64,000 bases of DNA from Polaribacter batillariae. Its GTDB lineage: Bacteria > Bacteroidota > Bacteroidia > Flavobacteriales > Flavobacteriaceae. Below the pieces are notes generated by a model, which saw only the letters and a program-made list of their open reading frames with translations, did no database searches and had not been told where the DNA came from. The translations under genes and the position numbers were made by a program. Location of the stretch: positions 2,108,001-2,172,000 of the forward strand of contig NZ_CP071795.1 of NCBI RefSeq assembly GCF_017498485.1, given 5' to 3'. Shown piece by piece: positions 45,105-53,979 of this stretch (position 1 is the first letter of the stretch; every line of letters begins with the position of its first letter).

Positions 45105-45705
45105 TTTTTTCTATATATAAAATTATGTCTATAATATCCATTTGAAGGTTAATTCTAAAAATTTGAAAATTATTAATTTGTGCTATATAATTTTTATCAA
45201 TATCAACTTTCTTTTGTCTTGTACTTAATTTATGATGCGGTTCGTCAAATTCTAATAATATTGAATTATCAATCATAAAATCATAATAATATTTATCAAC
45301 TTTAAATTGATACTCAAAAGGTATTTTTTTTTGAATACAGTATTTTTCAACTAATTGTAAAACAACACTTTCATTTCTTATTGAAAAAAAATTATTTAAT
45401 TTAAAACTACTTGTTAATTCTTTGATTAATAAAAATGCTTTTTTATCCAATTTATAATCAATAATTCTTCTCTCTGCTCCAGAACCTATTTTTACAAGTT
45501 TGTTACATTTAAAAATTTTTCCTTCAATATGTTTGTGGATAATAATATTTTTAGCTCTTTGTATTACTTTCTGGAAATTCCTCCATTCAGCATACCCTAA
45601 AAGTTGTTGCAAATCTCTTGCAAACCAGAACTCTATGCCACTTTCAGTAGTTTGTGAATGGTCTTCGAAATTGTAAGCTAAATTTTGAATAATTTCTTTT
45701 TTCAT
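45097..45705 (-). CDS. DinD N-terminal (BRO/KilA-like) domain fused to a DUF559-like nuclease domain
   Basis: Residues about 1-95 match the DinD N-terminal domain (GIEFWFARDLQQLLGYAEWRNFQKVIQRAKNI). Residues about 110-202 look unlike DinD and like a DUF559/Vsr-type PD-(D/E)XK nuclease: VDKYYYDFMIDNSILLEFDEPHHKLSTRQKKVD...FQIFRINLQ, with D in YYYDF and E-x-D in EFDE. The fusion is my inference. It is divergent from recA with 98 bases between, which may be functional because E. coli DinD interferes with RecA-DNA filaments (established knowledge). Confidence 0.7.
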   Translation of the reverse strand: MKKEIIQNLAYNFEDHSQTTESGIEFWFARDLQQLLGYAEWRNFQKVIQRAKNIIIHKHIEGKIFKCNKLVKIGSGAERRIIDYKLDKKAFLLIKELTSSFKLNNFFSIRNESVVLQLVEKYCIQKKIPFEYQFKVDKYYYDFMIDNSILLEFDEPHHKLSTRQKKVDIDKNYIAQINNFQIFRINLQMDIIDIILYIEKNV

Positions 45706-45803
45706 AATTATTTTTTTTATAAAAATACAAAAAAAAGATGCATAAAAAACAAACTCTTTTTGTAACTTGCTACACTATTTAAATTAAAAAATTAGCAAGA
45801 TTT

Positions 45804-46814
45804 ATGGCAGCAGCAGACAAAGAAAAAACAGCGAAATTAAAAGCGTTACAACTTACTTTAGATAAATTAGATAAAACTTACGGAAAAGGTTCTGTAATGA
45901 AGCTTGGAGATGTTGTTACAGAAGATATTGATGCCATTTCATCAGGTTCTTTAGGGTTGGATTTAGCCTTAGGTGTTGGTGGATATCCAAGAGGTAGAGT
46001 TATAGAAATTTATGGTCCAGAATCTTCTGGTAAAACAACCTTAACTTTACACGCAATTGCAGAAGCTCAAAAAGCAGGTGGAATTGCTGCGTTTATTGAT
46101 GCAGAACATGCTTTTGATAAATTTTATGCAGAAAATTTAGGAGTAGATATCGATAATTTAATCATTTCTCAACCAGATCATGGTGAGCAAGCTTTAGAAA
46201 TTACAGAAAATTTAATTCGTTCTGGTGCCATTGATATTGTTGTAATTGATTCAGTGGCTGCATTAACGCCAAAAAGTGAAATTGAAGGTGAAATGGGAGA
46301 TTCTAAAATGGGACTTCATGCACGTTTAATGTCGCAAGCATTACGTAAATTAACAGGTACCATTTCTAAAACAAAATGTACGGTTATTTTTATTAACCAA
46401 TTGCGTGAAAAAATTGGTGTAATGTTTGGGAATCCAGAAACTACAACTGGTGGAAACGCATTAAAATTCTATGCCTCAGTTCGTTTAGATATTCGTAGAA
46501 GAACACAAATTAAAGATGGTGACAAAGTTCTTGGAAACAGTACCAAAGTTAAAATTGTAAAAAATAAAGTAGCACCTCCTTTTCAAGTAGCAGAATTTGA
46601 TATTATGTACGGTCAAGGAATTTCTAAAGTTGGTGAAATTTTAGATATTGGTGTAGAATTAGGTATTGTAAAGAAAAGTGGTTCTTGGTTTAGTTATGGT
46701 GAAACCAAACTAGGTCAAGGAAGAGATGCCGTAAAAGGCTTAATTGCAGAAAATCCTGATTTAGCAGAAGAGTTAGAAGCTAAAATAAAAGATGCTATTG
46801 ATAATCAAGAATAA
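45804..46814 (+). CDS. recA: Recombinase RecA
   Basis: RecA forms filaments on single-stranded DNA for homologous recombination and SOS signalling. Key blocks are [19 protein letters not shown] (Walker A), [21 protein letters not shown] (Walker B and L1 region), [37 protein letters not shown] (L2), and the short acidic C terminus. The 336-residue length is normal. It is followed by a terminator at 46924 and has no recX here. A dinD-like pair is transcribed away from its promoter. Confidence 0.99.
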   Translation: MAAADKEKTAKLKALQLTLDKLDKTYGKGSVMKLGDVVTEDIDAISSGSLGLDLALGVGGYPRGRVIEIYGPESSGKTTLTLHAIAEAQKAGGIAAFIDAEHAFDKFYAENLGVDIDNLIISQPDHGEQALEITENLIRSGAIDIVVIDSVAALTPKSEIEGEMGDSKMGLHARLMSQALRKLTGTISKTKCTVIFINQLREKIGVMFGNPETTTGGNALKFYASVRLDIRRRTQIKDGDKVLGNSTKVKIVKNKVAPPFQVAEFDIMYGQGISKVGEILDIGVELGIVKKSGSWFSYGETKLGQGRDAVKGLIAENPDLAEELEAKIKDAIDNQE

Positions 46815-46923
46815 GTTTTACGAATTCTACACAAAAACGGAATCTTTATAATTTATGAATTAAATGCTCTAAAAGAGTATTCAACAAACATTTTTTAAAT
46901 TTTTATTAGAAGTTATTTTTTAC

Positions 46924-46958
46924 AAACTGCTATAGAAATAATCAATCTATAGCAGTTT
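46924..46958 (+). terminator. Rho-independent terminator for recA
   Basis: AAACTGCTATAG (46924-46935) pairs perfectly with CTATAGCAGTTT (46947-46958), followed by T-rich sequence, about 110 bases after the recA stop. Confidence 0.85.
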
Positions 46959-46969
46959 TTTAATTTTTA

Positions 46970-47089
46970 GCTACAATAAACAAACAACCGCAAGCTTTTC
47001 AATTTTACGAAAAACTTGGGTTTGCACATTACTCTCAGGCATTTTTCCCTTTTGAATTACTGTACAATAAAGTTCGAAAAATAAGCTAG
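46970..47089 (+). pseudogene. GNAT acetyltransferase C-terminal fragment
   Basis: One frame reads LATINKQPQAFQFYEKLGFA...FFPFELLYNKV and stops at 47087. QAFQFYEKLGF is the classic C-terminal motif of GNAT acetyltransferases. No start or N-terminal half is present, since the frame runs back into the recA terminator, so this is a remnant of about 40 codons. Confidence 0.7.
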
Positions 47090-47110
47090 TTTAATAAACG
47101 TTTTCTAAAT

Positions 47111-47263
47111 TTATTCTTTAGAAAGTACTTTTACCAACCAAAGAATTAAATAGGCTCCAATACCAAAACCAGCCAACAAAACCAATAATACAAATAGTAT
47201 TCTAATATTTTTTGCTGTAAAATTTGTTTTGGTACTCAACCATTCACATACTCCTAAAATCAT
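47111..47263 (-). CDS. PspC-family small membrane protein
   Basis: The minus strand from ATG at 47263 encodes 50 residues: MILGVCEWLSTKTNFTAKNI, then a membrane helix RILFVLLVLLAGFGIGAYLILW and a short tail LVKVLSKE. GVCEWLSTKTNFTAKNIRI is the PspC motif (GVCxxLAxxxxxxxxxxR), known from the phage-shock system, but the family's other members (PspA/B) are not seen. The gene is too short for usual annotation cut-offs. Confidence 0.75.
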   Translation of the reverse strand: MILGVCEWLSTKTNFTAKNIRILFVLLVLLAGFGIGAYLILWLVKVLSKE

Positions 47264-47360
47264 AATTTTTTATTTTTAACTTATTTATTTTTTTCGAAAT
47301 GTCAGTTCGAGTGATTTCGATTTTTTTATCGAAATTGTATCGAGAACTAATTAAATATTT

Positions 47361-47792
47361 CTAAACTCCTGTACTTCCAAAACCTCCAGAACCACGTTCT
47401 GTTTCACTTAAAACACTAACTTCTTGCCAATGTACACGTTCGTGTTTTGCGATAATTAATTGTGCAATTCTTTCGCCATCATTTATTACAAAATCTTCAT
47501 TAGAAAGATTTACTAAAATTACACCAATTTCGCCACGATAATCTGCATCTACAGTTCCAGGAGCATTTAAAACAGTAATTCCCTTTTTAGCAGCCAAACC
47601 ACTTCTGGGTCTTACTTGCGCTTCAAAACCAATAGGTAAAGCAATAAATAAGCCTGTTTTAACAATGGCTCTTTCCAAAGGTTTTAAGGTAATGGCTTCG
47701 CTAATATTTGCTCTTAAATCCATTCCTGCAGCTCCTTCTGTTTCATAATTTGGAGTTGCGTGTTTCGATTTGTTAATTATTTGTACGTTCAT
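47361..47792 (-). CDS. dut: Deoxyuridine 5'-triphosphate nucleotidohydrolase
   Basis: Dut hydrolyses dUTP to dUMP and pyrophosphate. The 143 residues show the five trimeric-dUTPase motifs: [46 protein letters not shown] and [10 protein letters not shown]. The stop-to-start spacing to the esterase gene (47794) is one base, so they are probably cotranscribed on the minus strand. Confidence 0.97.
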   Translation of the reverse strand: MNVQIINKSKHATPNYETEGAAGMDLRANISEAITLKPLERAIVKTGLFIALPIGFEAQVRPRSGLAAKKGITVLNAPGTVDADYRGEIGVILVNLSNEDFVINDGERIAQLIIAKHERVHWQEVSVLSETERGSGGFGSTGV

Positions 47793-47793
47793 T

Positions 47794-48663
47794 TTATAAA
47801 TTGAATAAAAAAGTAATGGTTTCTAAAAATTCTGCTTTCCAAAAAGATTCTGTATGTTTTCCTTCAGGAACTATTTTTGTGTGAATATTTTTTTCAGGAA
47901 ATCCTAAATCTACTAATAATTTTGCCATATTTTCAGTATCAGGAACCATAGTATCTCCTTCTTTTCCACCAACTAAAAAATAGATTTTTGTGTTTTTACG
48001 ATTTCTATTTTCTTTCGCAAAATCATTTACTTTATTAGAAAACCAAAAAGAAGTAGAAAGTGCACCAATTTTACCAAAAACCGCTGGCTTTTTTAATCCA
48101 CCATAAAAGGAAATTAATCCCCCTAAAGAACTACCAATAATAGCGGTATTTTCTGCAGCAGGTTTTGTTCTGTAATTAGTATCAATATATGGTTTTAAAA
48201 TATTTGCTAAAAAATCAATATAAATTGCGCCTTTTCCTCCACCATATTTTTCGTTTTTCCAAGGTGTATATTCTTCAATTCGTTTCTCACCACCATTTTC
48301 TACACCAACAACTATAAAGCTTTTACCTGTTTTTTTATAAAGGTTATTTAAGGTTTCATCAACAGCCCATTCACCTACAAAAGAAGTTTTTTCATCAAAC
48401 AAATTTTGAGCATCGTGCATGTAAATTACATCAAAAGGTTCTGTAGTTTCATTATAATTTGGGGGCAAATACAACCAAACTTTATGAGAAATATCGTTTA
48501 AGCCTTCAATAACAAACTCTTTTTCAAGAATGGAAACATTGGCAGCTTTAGTCGATTTTTTTTCTTCAACCTTGGGTTGAAATTCTTTTTTTATTTCTGC
48601 TTTCTTCTTACAAGAAATAACAATTAAAAAAAGACAAATAAATATAAGAATATAGGTTTTCAT
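47794..48663 (-). CDS. Esterase-family alpha/beta hydrolase lipoprotein
   Basis: A lipoprotein signal ([21 protein letters not shown], lipobox ISC) precedes an esterase-D/enterochelin-esterase-like alpha/beta hydrolase. [17 protein letters not shown], then [19 protein letters not shown] holds the nucleophile Ser (GSSLG), and [12 protein letters not shown] gives the His. Lipid anchoring at the envelope is expected. The substrate is unknown. It precedes dut in the same direction. Confidence 0.88.
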   Translation of the reverse strand: MKTYILIFICLFLIVISCKKKAEIKKEFQPKVEEKKSTKAANVSILEKEFVIEGLNDISHKVWLYLPPNYNETTEPFDVIYMHDAQNLFDEKTSFVGEWAVDETLNNLYKKTGKSFIVVGVENGGEKRIEEYTPWKNEKYGGGKGAIYIDFLANILKPYIDTNYRTKPAAENTAIIGSSLGGLISFYGGLKKPAVFGKIGALSTSFWFSNKVNDFAKENRNRKNTKIYFLVGGKEGDTMVPDTENMAKLLVDLGFPEKNIHTKIVPEGKHTESFWKAEFLETITFLFNL

Positions 48664-48738
48664 ATGAATGTTACGAATGTAAACAAAGATAATAAATCAA
48701 ACAAGCATTCATACATGGTTACTAATTTTATTACATTT

Positions 48739-49823
48739 CGTAGATTCAAGTACCAAGTGCAAGTTTTTGATTTTGGTTAATAAATTGATAAAAAACCTCT
48801 TTAGGGGTTCTGTATCCTAACTTTTTTCTTGGTCTATTATTGAGTTTGTTTACCGTTTCAAAAATATCCTTTTGTTTGACATTATCCAAGTGTTCATTTT
48901 TTGGGAAATATTGTCTGATAAGTTTGTTCGTATACTCGTTAAGTCCACGTTCCCAAGAGCTATAAGGGTGAGCAAAATAGACATCACAATTTAATTTTTC
49001 TGCTATTTTTTTATGTCCTGCAAACTCTTTTCCATTATCATTGGTAATTGTTCGAACCCATTTTTTATGTGGTGCTAAAGTGTTTATAGTCATTTTTGTA
49101 ATCATATCTGCTTTTTTTCCTGTCACATTTTCAATCCATAAAAAACTAGAATAGCGATCTACAATGGTTAATAAAGCTCCTTTATGGTCTTTTCCTATAA
49201 TTAAATCAGATTCTAAATCACCTACTCTTTCTTTGAGTTCTACAATTTTTGGACGTTTTTCTATAGACACTTTATCGGGTATTTGTCCTCTATTGGATTT
49301 ACTTCCATACCTTTTTTTATATTTTTTTTGACCTGTTCGTAGTTCTTTATAAAGCAATCCTCCTTGTCTTTTATCTTGCCAAACATATTGGTAAATTCGC
49401 TCGTGAGAGACCATCTGTATTGCTTTAAGTTTACACCAACCAACTATCTGTTCTGGAGACCATTGAAATTTAATCATTTTTTCTTTGATTATTTTTTTCA
49501 TTTCCGTTGAAAAAATAGTCTTATAATGGCCTTCTTTTTTACGCTCATCAGCTAATTTTTGTGCGTGTTTAGCACTATAAGTCCTAGGTTTTGAGTTCCT
49601 TTTCAATTCTCTATAAAAAGTACTTTCATTAATACAAAGTGATTTAATAATCTCTTTTTTACTAATTTTTGCCTTAAGCATTAATTCTATTGAGTACCTT
49701 TGTTCGAAAGTTAATTGTTTGTAGTTCATATCACAAATCTTTGACTTTTTTTGGACTTTTCCTAACGGGGTAAAACCCGTAGGAAAATCCTATCAAAAAC
49801 TTGCACTAGCATTTGAATCTAGG
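48739..49823 (-). mobile_element. IS30-family insertion sequence, copy 1
   Basis: The 1085-bp element runs from CGTAGATTCAAGTACC to GCATTTGAATCTAGG. Its ends are imperfect inverted repeats (CGTAGATTCAAG and CCTAGATTCAAA, then TGCAAGTTTTTGAT shared). TTT flanks it on both sides (48736-48738 and 49824-49826), a 3-bp target duplication. It carries one transposase gene on the minus strand. Confidence 0.92.
48746..49729 (-). CDS. IS30-family transposase, copy 1
   Basis: The 327-residue DDE transposase begins MNYKQLTFEQRYSIELMLKA with a helix-turn-helix (KISKKEIIKSLCINESTFYRELKRN) and shows the IS30 catalytic motifs: LESDLIIGKDHKGALLTIVDRYSSFLWI (D), TITNDNGKEFAGH (D) and PYSSWERGLNEYTNKLIRQYFP (E). 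It is identical in protein sequence to the copy at 58828-59811. It is intact, so the element may still be active. Confidence 0.97.
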   Translation of the reverse strand: MNYKQLTFEQRYSIELMLKAKISKKEIIKSLCINESTFYRELKRNSKPRTYSAKHAQKLADERKKEGHYKTIFSTEMKKIIKEKMIKFQWSPEQIVGWCKLKAIQMVSHERIYQYVWQDKRQGGLLYKELRTGQKKYKKRYGSKSNRGQIPDKVSIEKRPKIVELKERVGDLESDLIIGKDHKGALLTIVDRYSSFLWIENVTGKKADMITKMTINTLAPHKKWVRTITNDNGKEFAGHKKIAEKLNCDVYFAHPYSSWERGLNEYTNKLIRQYFPKNEHLDNVKQKDIFETVNKLNNRPRKKLGYRTPKEVFYQFINQNQKLALGT

Positions 49824-49843
49824 TTTGAACTTTAAAATGAAGA

Positions 49844-50842
49844 ATGATGAATGAACAGACAAAAATAGCCGTTTTAGGAGGTGGAAGCTGGGCAACAGCC
49901 ATTGTAAAAATGCTAACAGAAAATTTAGATACAGTAGGTTGGTACATGAGAAATGCACAAGCGATTGAGCACATTAAAAAAAACAATCACAACCCTAATT
50001 ATTTACGAGCTGCAGAAATAGATGCAACCAAGTTAGATTTATCTTATGATATAAATAAAACTGTTGCAAAATATGATGTTTTAATATTTGCAATTCCTTC
50101 TGCTTTTTTAACTTTAGAATTAAAAAAACTTACAAAACCATTAAAAAATAAAATTATTTTTTCTGCCATAAAGGGTATTGTGCCAGAAACCGGTTTAATT
50201 GTGGGAGAACATTTTAATAAAGAATACGATATTCCGTTTGAAAACATTGGTGTAATTACAGGGCCTTGTCATGCAGAAGAGGTTGCCATGGAACGACTTT
50301 CGTATTTAACAATTGCTTGTAAAGATCAACAAAAAGCAAAATTTATTGGAAAATCTTTAAAAAGTTGGTACATAAAAACCAAAATTTCTGATGATATTAT
50401 TGGAACTGAATATGCAGCTATGTTAAAAAATATATACGCTGTGGCTGCTGGCATTGCCCATGGTTTGGGTTATGGTGATAATTTTCAATCAGTATTAATG
50501 AGCAATGCAATTCGTGAAATGAAGAGCTATATTAAAAAGGTTCATAAAATGAAACGCAATATTAATAATTCTGCTTATTTGGGTGATTTATTAGTTACTG
50601 GATATTCCATTTTTAGTAGAAACAGGCAATTTGGAAACATGATTGGAAAGGGGTACACTGTAAAATCTGCTCAAATGGAAATGAGCATGATTGCTGAAGG
50701 GTATTATGCTACAAAAAGTGCTTTTAAAATGAAAGAAGAAAACGGTGCTAAAACACCAATTATAAATGCTGTTTATAATGTTTTGTATGCTGATAAAGAT
50801 GCAAAAAAAGAATTTAAAAAATTGACGAATAAGTTGGATTAG
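49844..50842 (+). CDS. gpsA: NAD(P)-dependent glycerol-3-phosphate dehydrogenase
   Basis: GpsA makes sn-glycerol 3-phosphate from dihydroxyacetone phosphate for phospholipid synthesis. Motifs are IAVLGGGSWATAIVKML (NAD site), YDVLIFAIPSAFLT, FSAIKGIVPE, TGPCHAEEVAME and the catalytic-Lys region EYAAMLKNIYAVAAGIAHGLGYGDN. The 332-residue length is normal. The right end of IS30 copy 1 lies only 20 bases before the start codon, so its native promoter has been displaced, and expression may now come from the IS end. Confidence 0.96.
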   Translation: MMNEQTKIAVLGGGSWATAIVKMLTENLDTVGWYMRNAQAIEHIKKNNHNPNYLRAAEIDATKLDLSYDINKTVAKYDVLIFAIPSAFLTLELKKLTKPLKNKIIFSAIKGIVPETGLIVGEHFNKEYDIPFENIGVITGPCHAEEVAMERLSYLTIACKDQQKAKFIGKSLKSWYIKTKISDDIIGTEYAAMLKNIYAVAAGIAHGLGYGDNFQSVLMSNAIREMKSYIKKVHKMKRNINNSAYLGDLLVTGYSIFSRNRQFGNMIGKGYTVKSAQMEMSMIAEGYYATKSAFKMKEENGAKTPIINAVYNVLYADKDAKKEFKKLTNKLD

Positions 50843-50850
50843 TCTGTCAT

Positions 50851-51020
50851 TTCGACCTTTTGGAGAAATCTAAAAAGGCTTATTTTAAGTAAACGTTCTA
50901 TATTCTCCTTTTAAAAAAACAGATTAAAGTACCACTTAAGATTTCTCAATTTCACTGCGTTTCATTCGAAATGACATTCGTTTGTCATTTCGACCTTGTG
51001 GAGAAATCTAAAATAATTAT
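50851..51020. repeat. Cluster of GTCATTTCGA...GAGAAATCT repeats
   Basis: The 310-bp gap between gpsA and the ACT-like gene holds GTCATTTCGACCTTTTGGAG at 50851, GATTTCTCAATTTCACTGCG near 50940 and GTCATTTCGACCTTGTGGAG near 50980, which can fold together. No gene is seen. Confidence 0.85.
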
Positions 51021-51151
51021 CTAATTCTTTATATACTTTAAAAATTTTTCGATTTCGTTTCTATAAAAATTATTTTTATTAACCTAAATAGGTTTCAAAA
51101 TCAATTATTTGTTTATTTTTGAACATTATTGTATTAAATTAAACAAAAACC

Positions 51152-51811
51152 ATGAAAACAATACAAGAAGTTGTAGAAAGTACCATTAGAAAAACACCTT
51201 TTATAGAAGAAGCACTCAACGAAAAATTAATAAATGTTTCTTCTTTAGCAAGAATTATTTTACCAGAAGTTTCTGCAGTTTTAAAGAAAGATGTAAAGGT
51301 TGGTGCAGTAATGATGGCTATTAACAGGCTTTCTCCAGCAAGTGAATTGCGCATTCGAAAAAACATTAAAAAACTTGCATTAGATTTAGGAGATGTAATT
51401 GTACGATCTGATTTATGTGATTTTACGTTTAAAAATACCACCTCACTTTTAAAAGAAATTGCAAAGATTTTAAACAAATCTTCCGAAAGTTCGGACTATT
51501 TTTTAACCGTTTCGCAAGGTATTTTCGAAACCAATATTGTTACCAGTAAAAACTTAGAGCCTTTTGTAAACCGAATATTCGAAAAAGAATCGCTTATTTC
51601 TAACGTATTAGATTTGGCTTCTATCACCATAAAATTGCCAAAAGAAAATCAAGAACAATCGGGTATTTACTATTTTATTTTAAAGCAATTGGCTTGGGCA
51701 GATATTCCGCTACAAGAAATTATTTCTACTACCAATGAAATGACAATTGTGGTTAAAGAAGAAGATATTAACCAAACTTTTGCCATTTTAATGGATATGA
51801 AATTGAGCTAA
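51152..51811 (+). CDS. ACT-domain-like regulatory protein
   Basis: The 219 residues carry two beta-alpha-beta repeats resembling the ACT-like tail of aspartate kinases: DYFLTVSQGIFETNIVTSKN and ASITIKLPKENQEQSGIYYFILKQLAWADIPLQEIISTTNEMTIVVKEEDINQTFAILM. The N-terminal part (TIQEVVESTIRKTPFIEEALNEKLINVSSLARIILPEV) is a helical domain specific to Bacteroidetes. It probably binds an amino acid, but no kinase domain is present. A strong terminator follows. Confidence 0.75.
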   Translation: MKTIQEVVESTIRKTPFIEEALNEKLINVSSLARIILPEVSAVLKKDVKVGAVMMAINRLSPASELRIRKNIKKLALDLGDVIVRSDLCDFTFKNTTSLLKEIAKILNKSSESSDYFLTVSQGIFETNIVTSKNLEPFVNRIFEKESLISNVLDLASITIKLPKENQEQSGIYYFILKQLAWADIPLQEIISTTNEMTIVVKEEDINQTFAILMDMKLS

Positions 51812-51814
51812 AAA

Positions 51815-51847
51815 AAAGCGTTCTTAGATTTTTTCTAAGAACGCTTT
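51815..51847 (+). terminator. Strong rho-independent terminator
   Basis: AAAGCGTTCTTAG (51815-51827) pairs with CTAAGAACGCTTT (51835-51847) directly after the ACT-like gene's stop, with A- and T-rich flanks. It serves both convergent genes. Confidence 0.9.
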
Positions 51848-51867
51848 CATTTTTATGGTTTAAAAAA

Positions 51868-52271
51868 CTACTCGTTGTTTGAAGCTAAAATAGTTGTATT
51901 TTTCTTCATTCTAATATCGTTTGCTTCGTAAAAATTGGTAATTCTTTTTACTTTCATAGTTTCATCTTTTGCAACTCCTGTTTCTTGGTCGAAAAGCATC
52001 ACATCTACCCATTTATAGTGTACTACAAATCTTTTACCAAATAAACCCTCATCAAATAAACTTAATTTGCTTGGAGACTCTATATCTTCGTCATGAAATA
52101 CAATTTCTTTTCCTTTACTATCTACAAATTTAAAATTGTCAGTTACATTTAAACCTTGGTAGGTTAAAGTTAGTTTCTTTTCTGTAGAAGATTGTGCGTT
52201 TGTGTTTTGTGTAAATAATGTTATTGTTGCTACAATAAACAAATAGCTAATGTTTTTAAATAAATTTTCAT
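51868..52271 (-). CDS. Small secreted protein, paralogue 1 (start region frameshifted)
   Basis: The intact frame runs from a TTG at 52242 (LFIVATITLFTQNTNAQ, end of a signal peptide) through LTLTYQGLNVTDNFKFVDSK and LSLFDEGLFGKRFVVHYKWV. An ATG at 52271 would give a normal signal peptide (MKIYLKNISYLFIVATITLF) if the T5 run at 52253-52257 had one more T. So the start codon seems lost through a one-base homopolymer deletion or assembly error. It is homologous along its length to the 108-residue protein at 55509. Function is unknown. Confidence 0.65.
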
Positions 52272-52640
52272 CTTGTTTCGTTTTTGATTTTCATTTTTTT
52301 GACAAAGAACTTTAAAAAAGGATTGTCGGTTTTATTTCTACTACAAATTTCAGGCAGAATTATTTTAAAAATGAACTCATTTAAAAATATTGTTATCCCA
52401 AAAAGATTTTTATTTCTTATTTAAGAAATTTTTAAGAAAAACAAGTAAATAACTCTATAAACTTCTGTTATATAGTAATTTGCGTTTTTAATTTTTGATA
52501 AAAGAAATTGATGAAATTAATATTTTTGAACATAAAAATGTATAAATAATGGTTTTAAAAAGTATGAAACGAAACACTTTTAAAACACTATTACTAAATT
52601 GAAGTTTTGTAGATTTACCAAGAATTAAAAAGAACATAAT
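52272..52640. other. AT-rich intergenic gap with no gene seen
   Basis: The 370 bases between the small secreted gene and the MFS gene hold no convincing reading frame or stem-loop. They probably contain promoters for both divergent genes. TTATATAGTAATTTG near 52470 is the only loose resemblance to a Bacteroidetes -7 box. Confidence 0.5.
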
Positions 52641-53909
52641 TTGGCAAAACAAGATCCTTATGCAGCTTTAAGAATAAAAGAATTCAATATTTTTTTATTT
52701 GTAAGATTTTTATTGGTTTTTGGTTGGTCTATGCAATTTATTGTGATTGAATGGCAAGTTTATTCAATTACCAAAGACCCACTTTCTTTAGGTATTATTG
52801 GTTTAATGGAAATAATTCCGGCTTTTTCAATGGCATTATTTGCAGGTCATATAGTAGATCAAAGAGAAAAAAGAAACTTATTAGCCATTTGTACAGCTGC
52901 TTTTTCGTTAATTAGTTTAGGGCTATTTTTATTAACTACAGAGAATGTTTTACAAAGTTGGTCTACCAATGCTATACTATATTGTATTTATGGTTTGGTA
53001 TTTTTTGGCGGATTTTTGCGTTCGTTTTTTGGCCCCACCATTTTTTCTTTAGTGGCCTTATTGGTTCCTAAAAAAATATATCATAATGCTTCAACTTGGA
53101 GTACCAGTACTTGGAAAACAGCCGCTGTTTCTGGAGCCCTTTTTGGAGGAATTTTTATTGGTAAAATAGGTGTAGATAAAACCTTAAGCTTGGTTTTTAT
53201 TTTGGTAATGTTGGCATTTATATTCACTTTTCTAATTAAAAAGAAACCAATTTTAAACACTAAAATTGGCGAACCAATGAAAGAAAGTTTAAAAGCAGGC
53301 GTACAATTTGTTTTTAAAAATAAAGCCATTTTAGGTGTTTTAACCTTAGATATGATTGCGGTTCTTTTTGGTGGAACTGTTGCCATTTTATCGGTTTTTG
53401 CACAAGATGTTTTAAAAGTGGGGCCAGAAGGTTTTGGAGTTTTAAATGCCTCCATTTCTATGGGAAGTATTGTAACCATGTTTTTAACAACCTATATTCC
53501 TATTAACAGAAATACAGGTAAAAAAATGTTAGTTTCTGTTTTTATTTTTGGGCTAAGCATTATTGCTTTTGGGTTATCATCTATTTTTTGGGTAAGCGTT
53601 TTGGCATTGTTTATCAGTGGAGCTGCAGACGGAATTTCAATGGTAATTCGTCAAACCATTTTACAAATAAAAACACCAGATGATATGAGAGGTAGGGTTT
53701 CCTCTGTAAATTCTATGTTTGTAGGTTCTTCTAACGAATTAGGCGCTTTTGAAAGTGGGTTAGCAGCTAAATTAATTGGACCAGTTGCAGCAGTTGTTTT
53801 TGGTGGAACAATGACCTTAATAACAGTAGTTGCAACAGGAGTTTTAAACCCAACATTAAGAGAGTTAGATTTAACCGAAGAAATAGAAGCCAACGAAAAA
53901 GAGGAATAA
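52641..53909 (+). CDS. MFS exporter (EntS/MFS_3-like)
   Basis: The 422-residue protein shows about 12 transmembrane segments and the MFS_3 layout: FNIFLFVRFLLVFGWSMQFIVIEWQVYSIT...SLGIIGLMEIIPAFSMALFAGHIVDQREKRNLL (helix 2-3 loop), and IKTPDDMRGRVSSVNSMFVGSSNELGAFESGLAAKLIG near helices 10-11. This matches EntS-type efflux transporters rather than sugar importers. The start is a TTG (52641); the first downstream ATG is well inside the first helices. Confidence 0.9.
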   Translation: MAKQDPYAALRIKEFNIFLFVRFLLVFGWSMQFIVIEWQVYSITKDPLSLGIIGLMEIIPAFSMALFAGHIVDQREKRNLLAICTAAFSLISLGLFLLTTENVLQSWSTNAILYCIYGLVFFGGFLRSFFGPTIFSLVALLVPKKIYHNASTWSTSTWKTAAVSGALFGGIFIGKIGVDKTLSLVFILVMLAFIFTFLIKKKPILNTKIGEPMKESLKAGVQFVFKNKAILGVLTLDMIAVLFGGTVAILSVFAQDVLKVGPEGFGVLNASISMGSIVTMFLTTYIPINRNTGKKMLVSVFIFGLSIIAFGLSSIFWVSVLALFISGAADGISMVIRQTILQIKTPDDMRGRVSSVNSMFVGSSNELGAFESGLAAKLIGPVAAVVFGGTMTLITVVATGVLNPTLRELDLTEEIEANEKEE

Positions 53910-53979
53910 ATTTTTAAAACAAGTTCTCTTTTTCCCTATTATATAAAATCGAATATTTTGTAAAATTCTTGTTTGAAAT

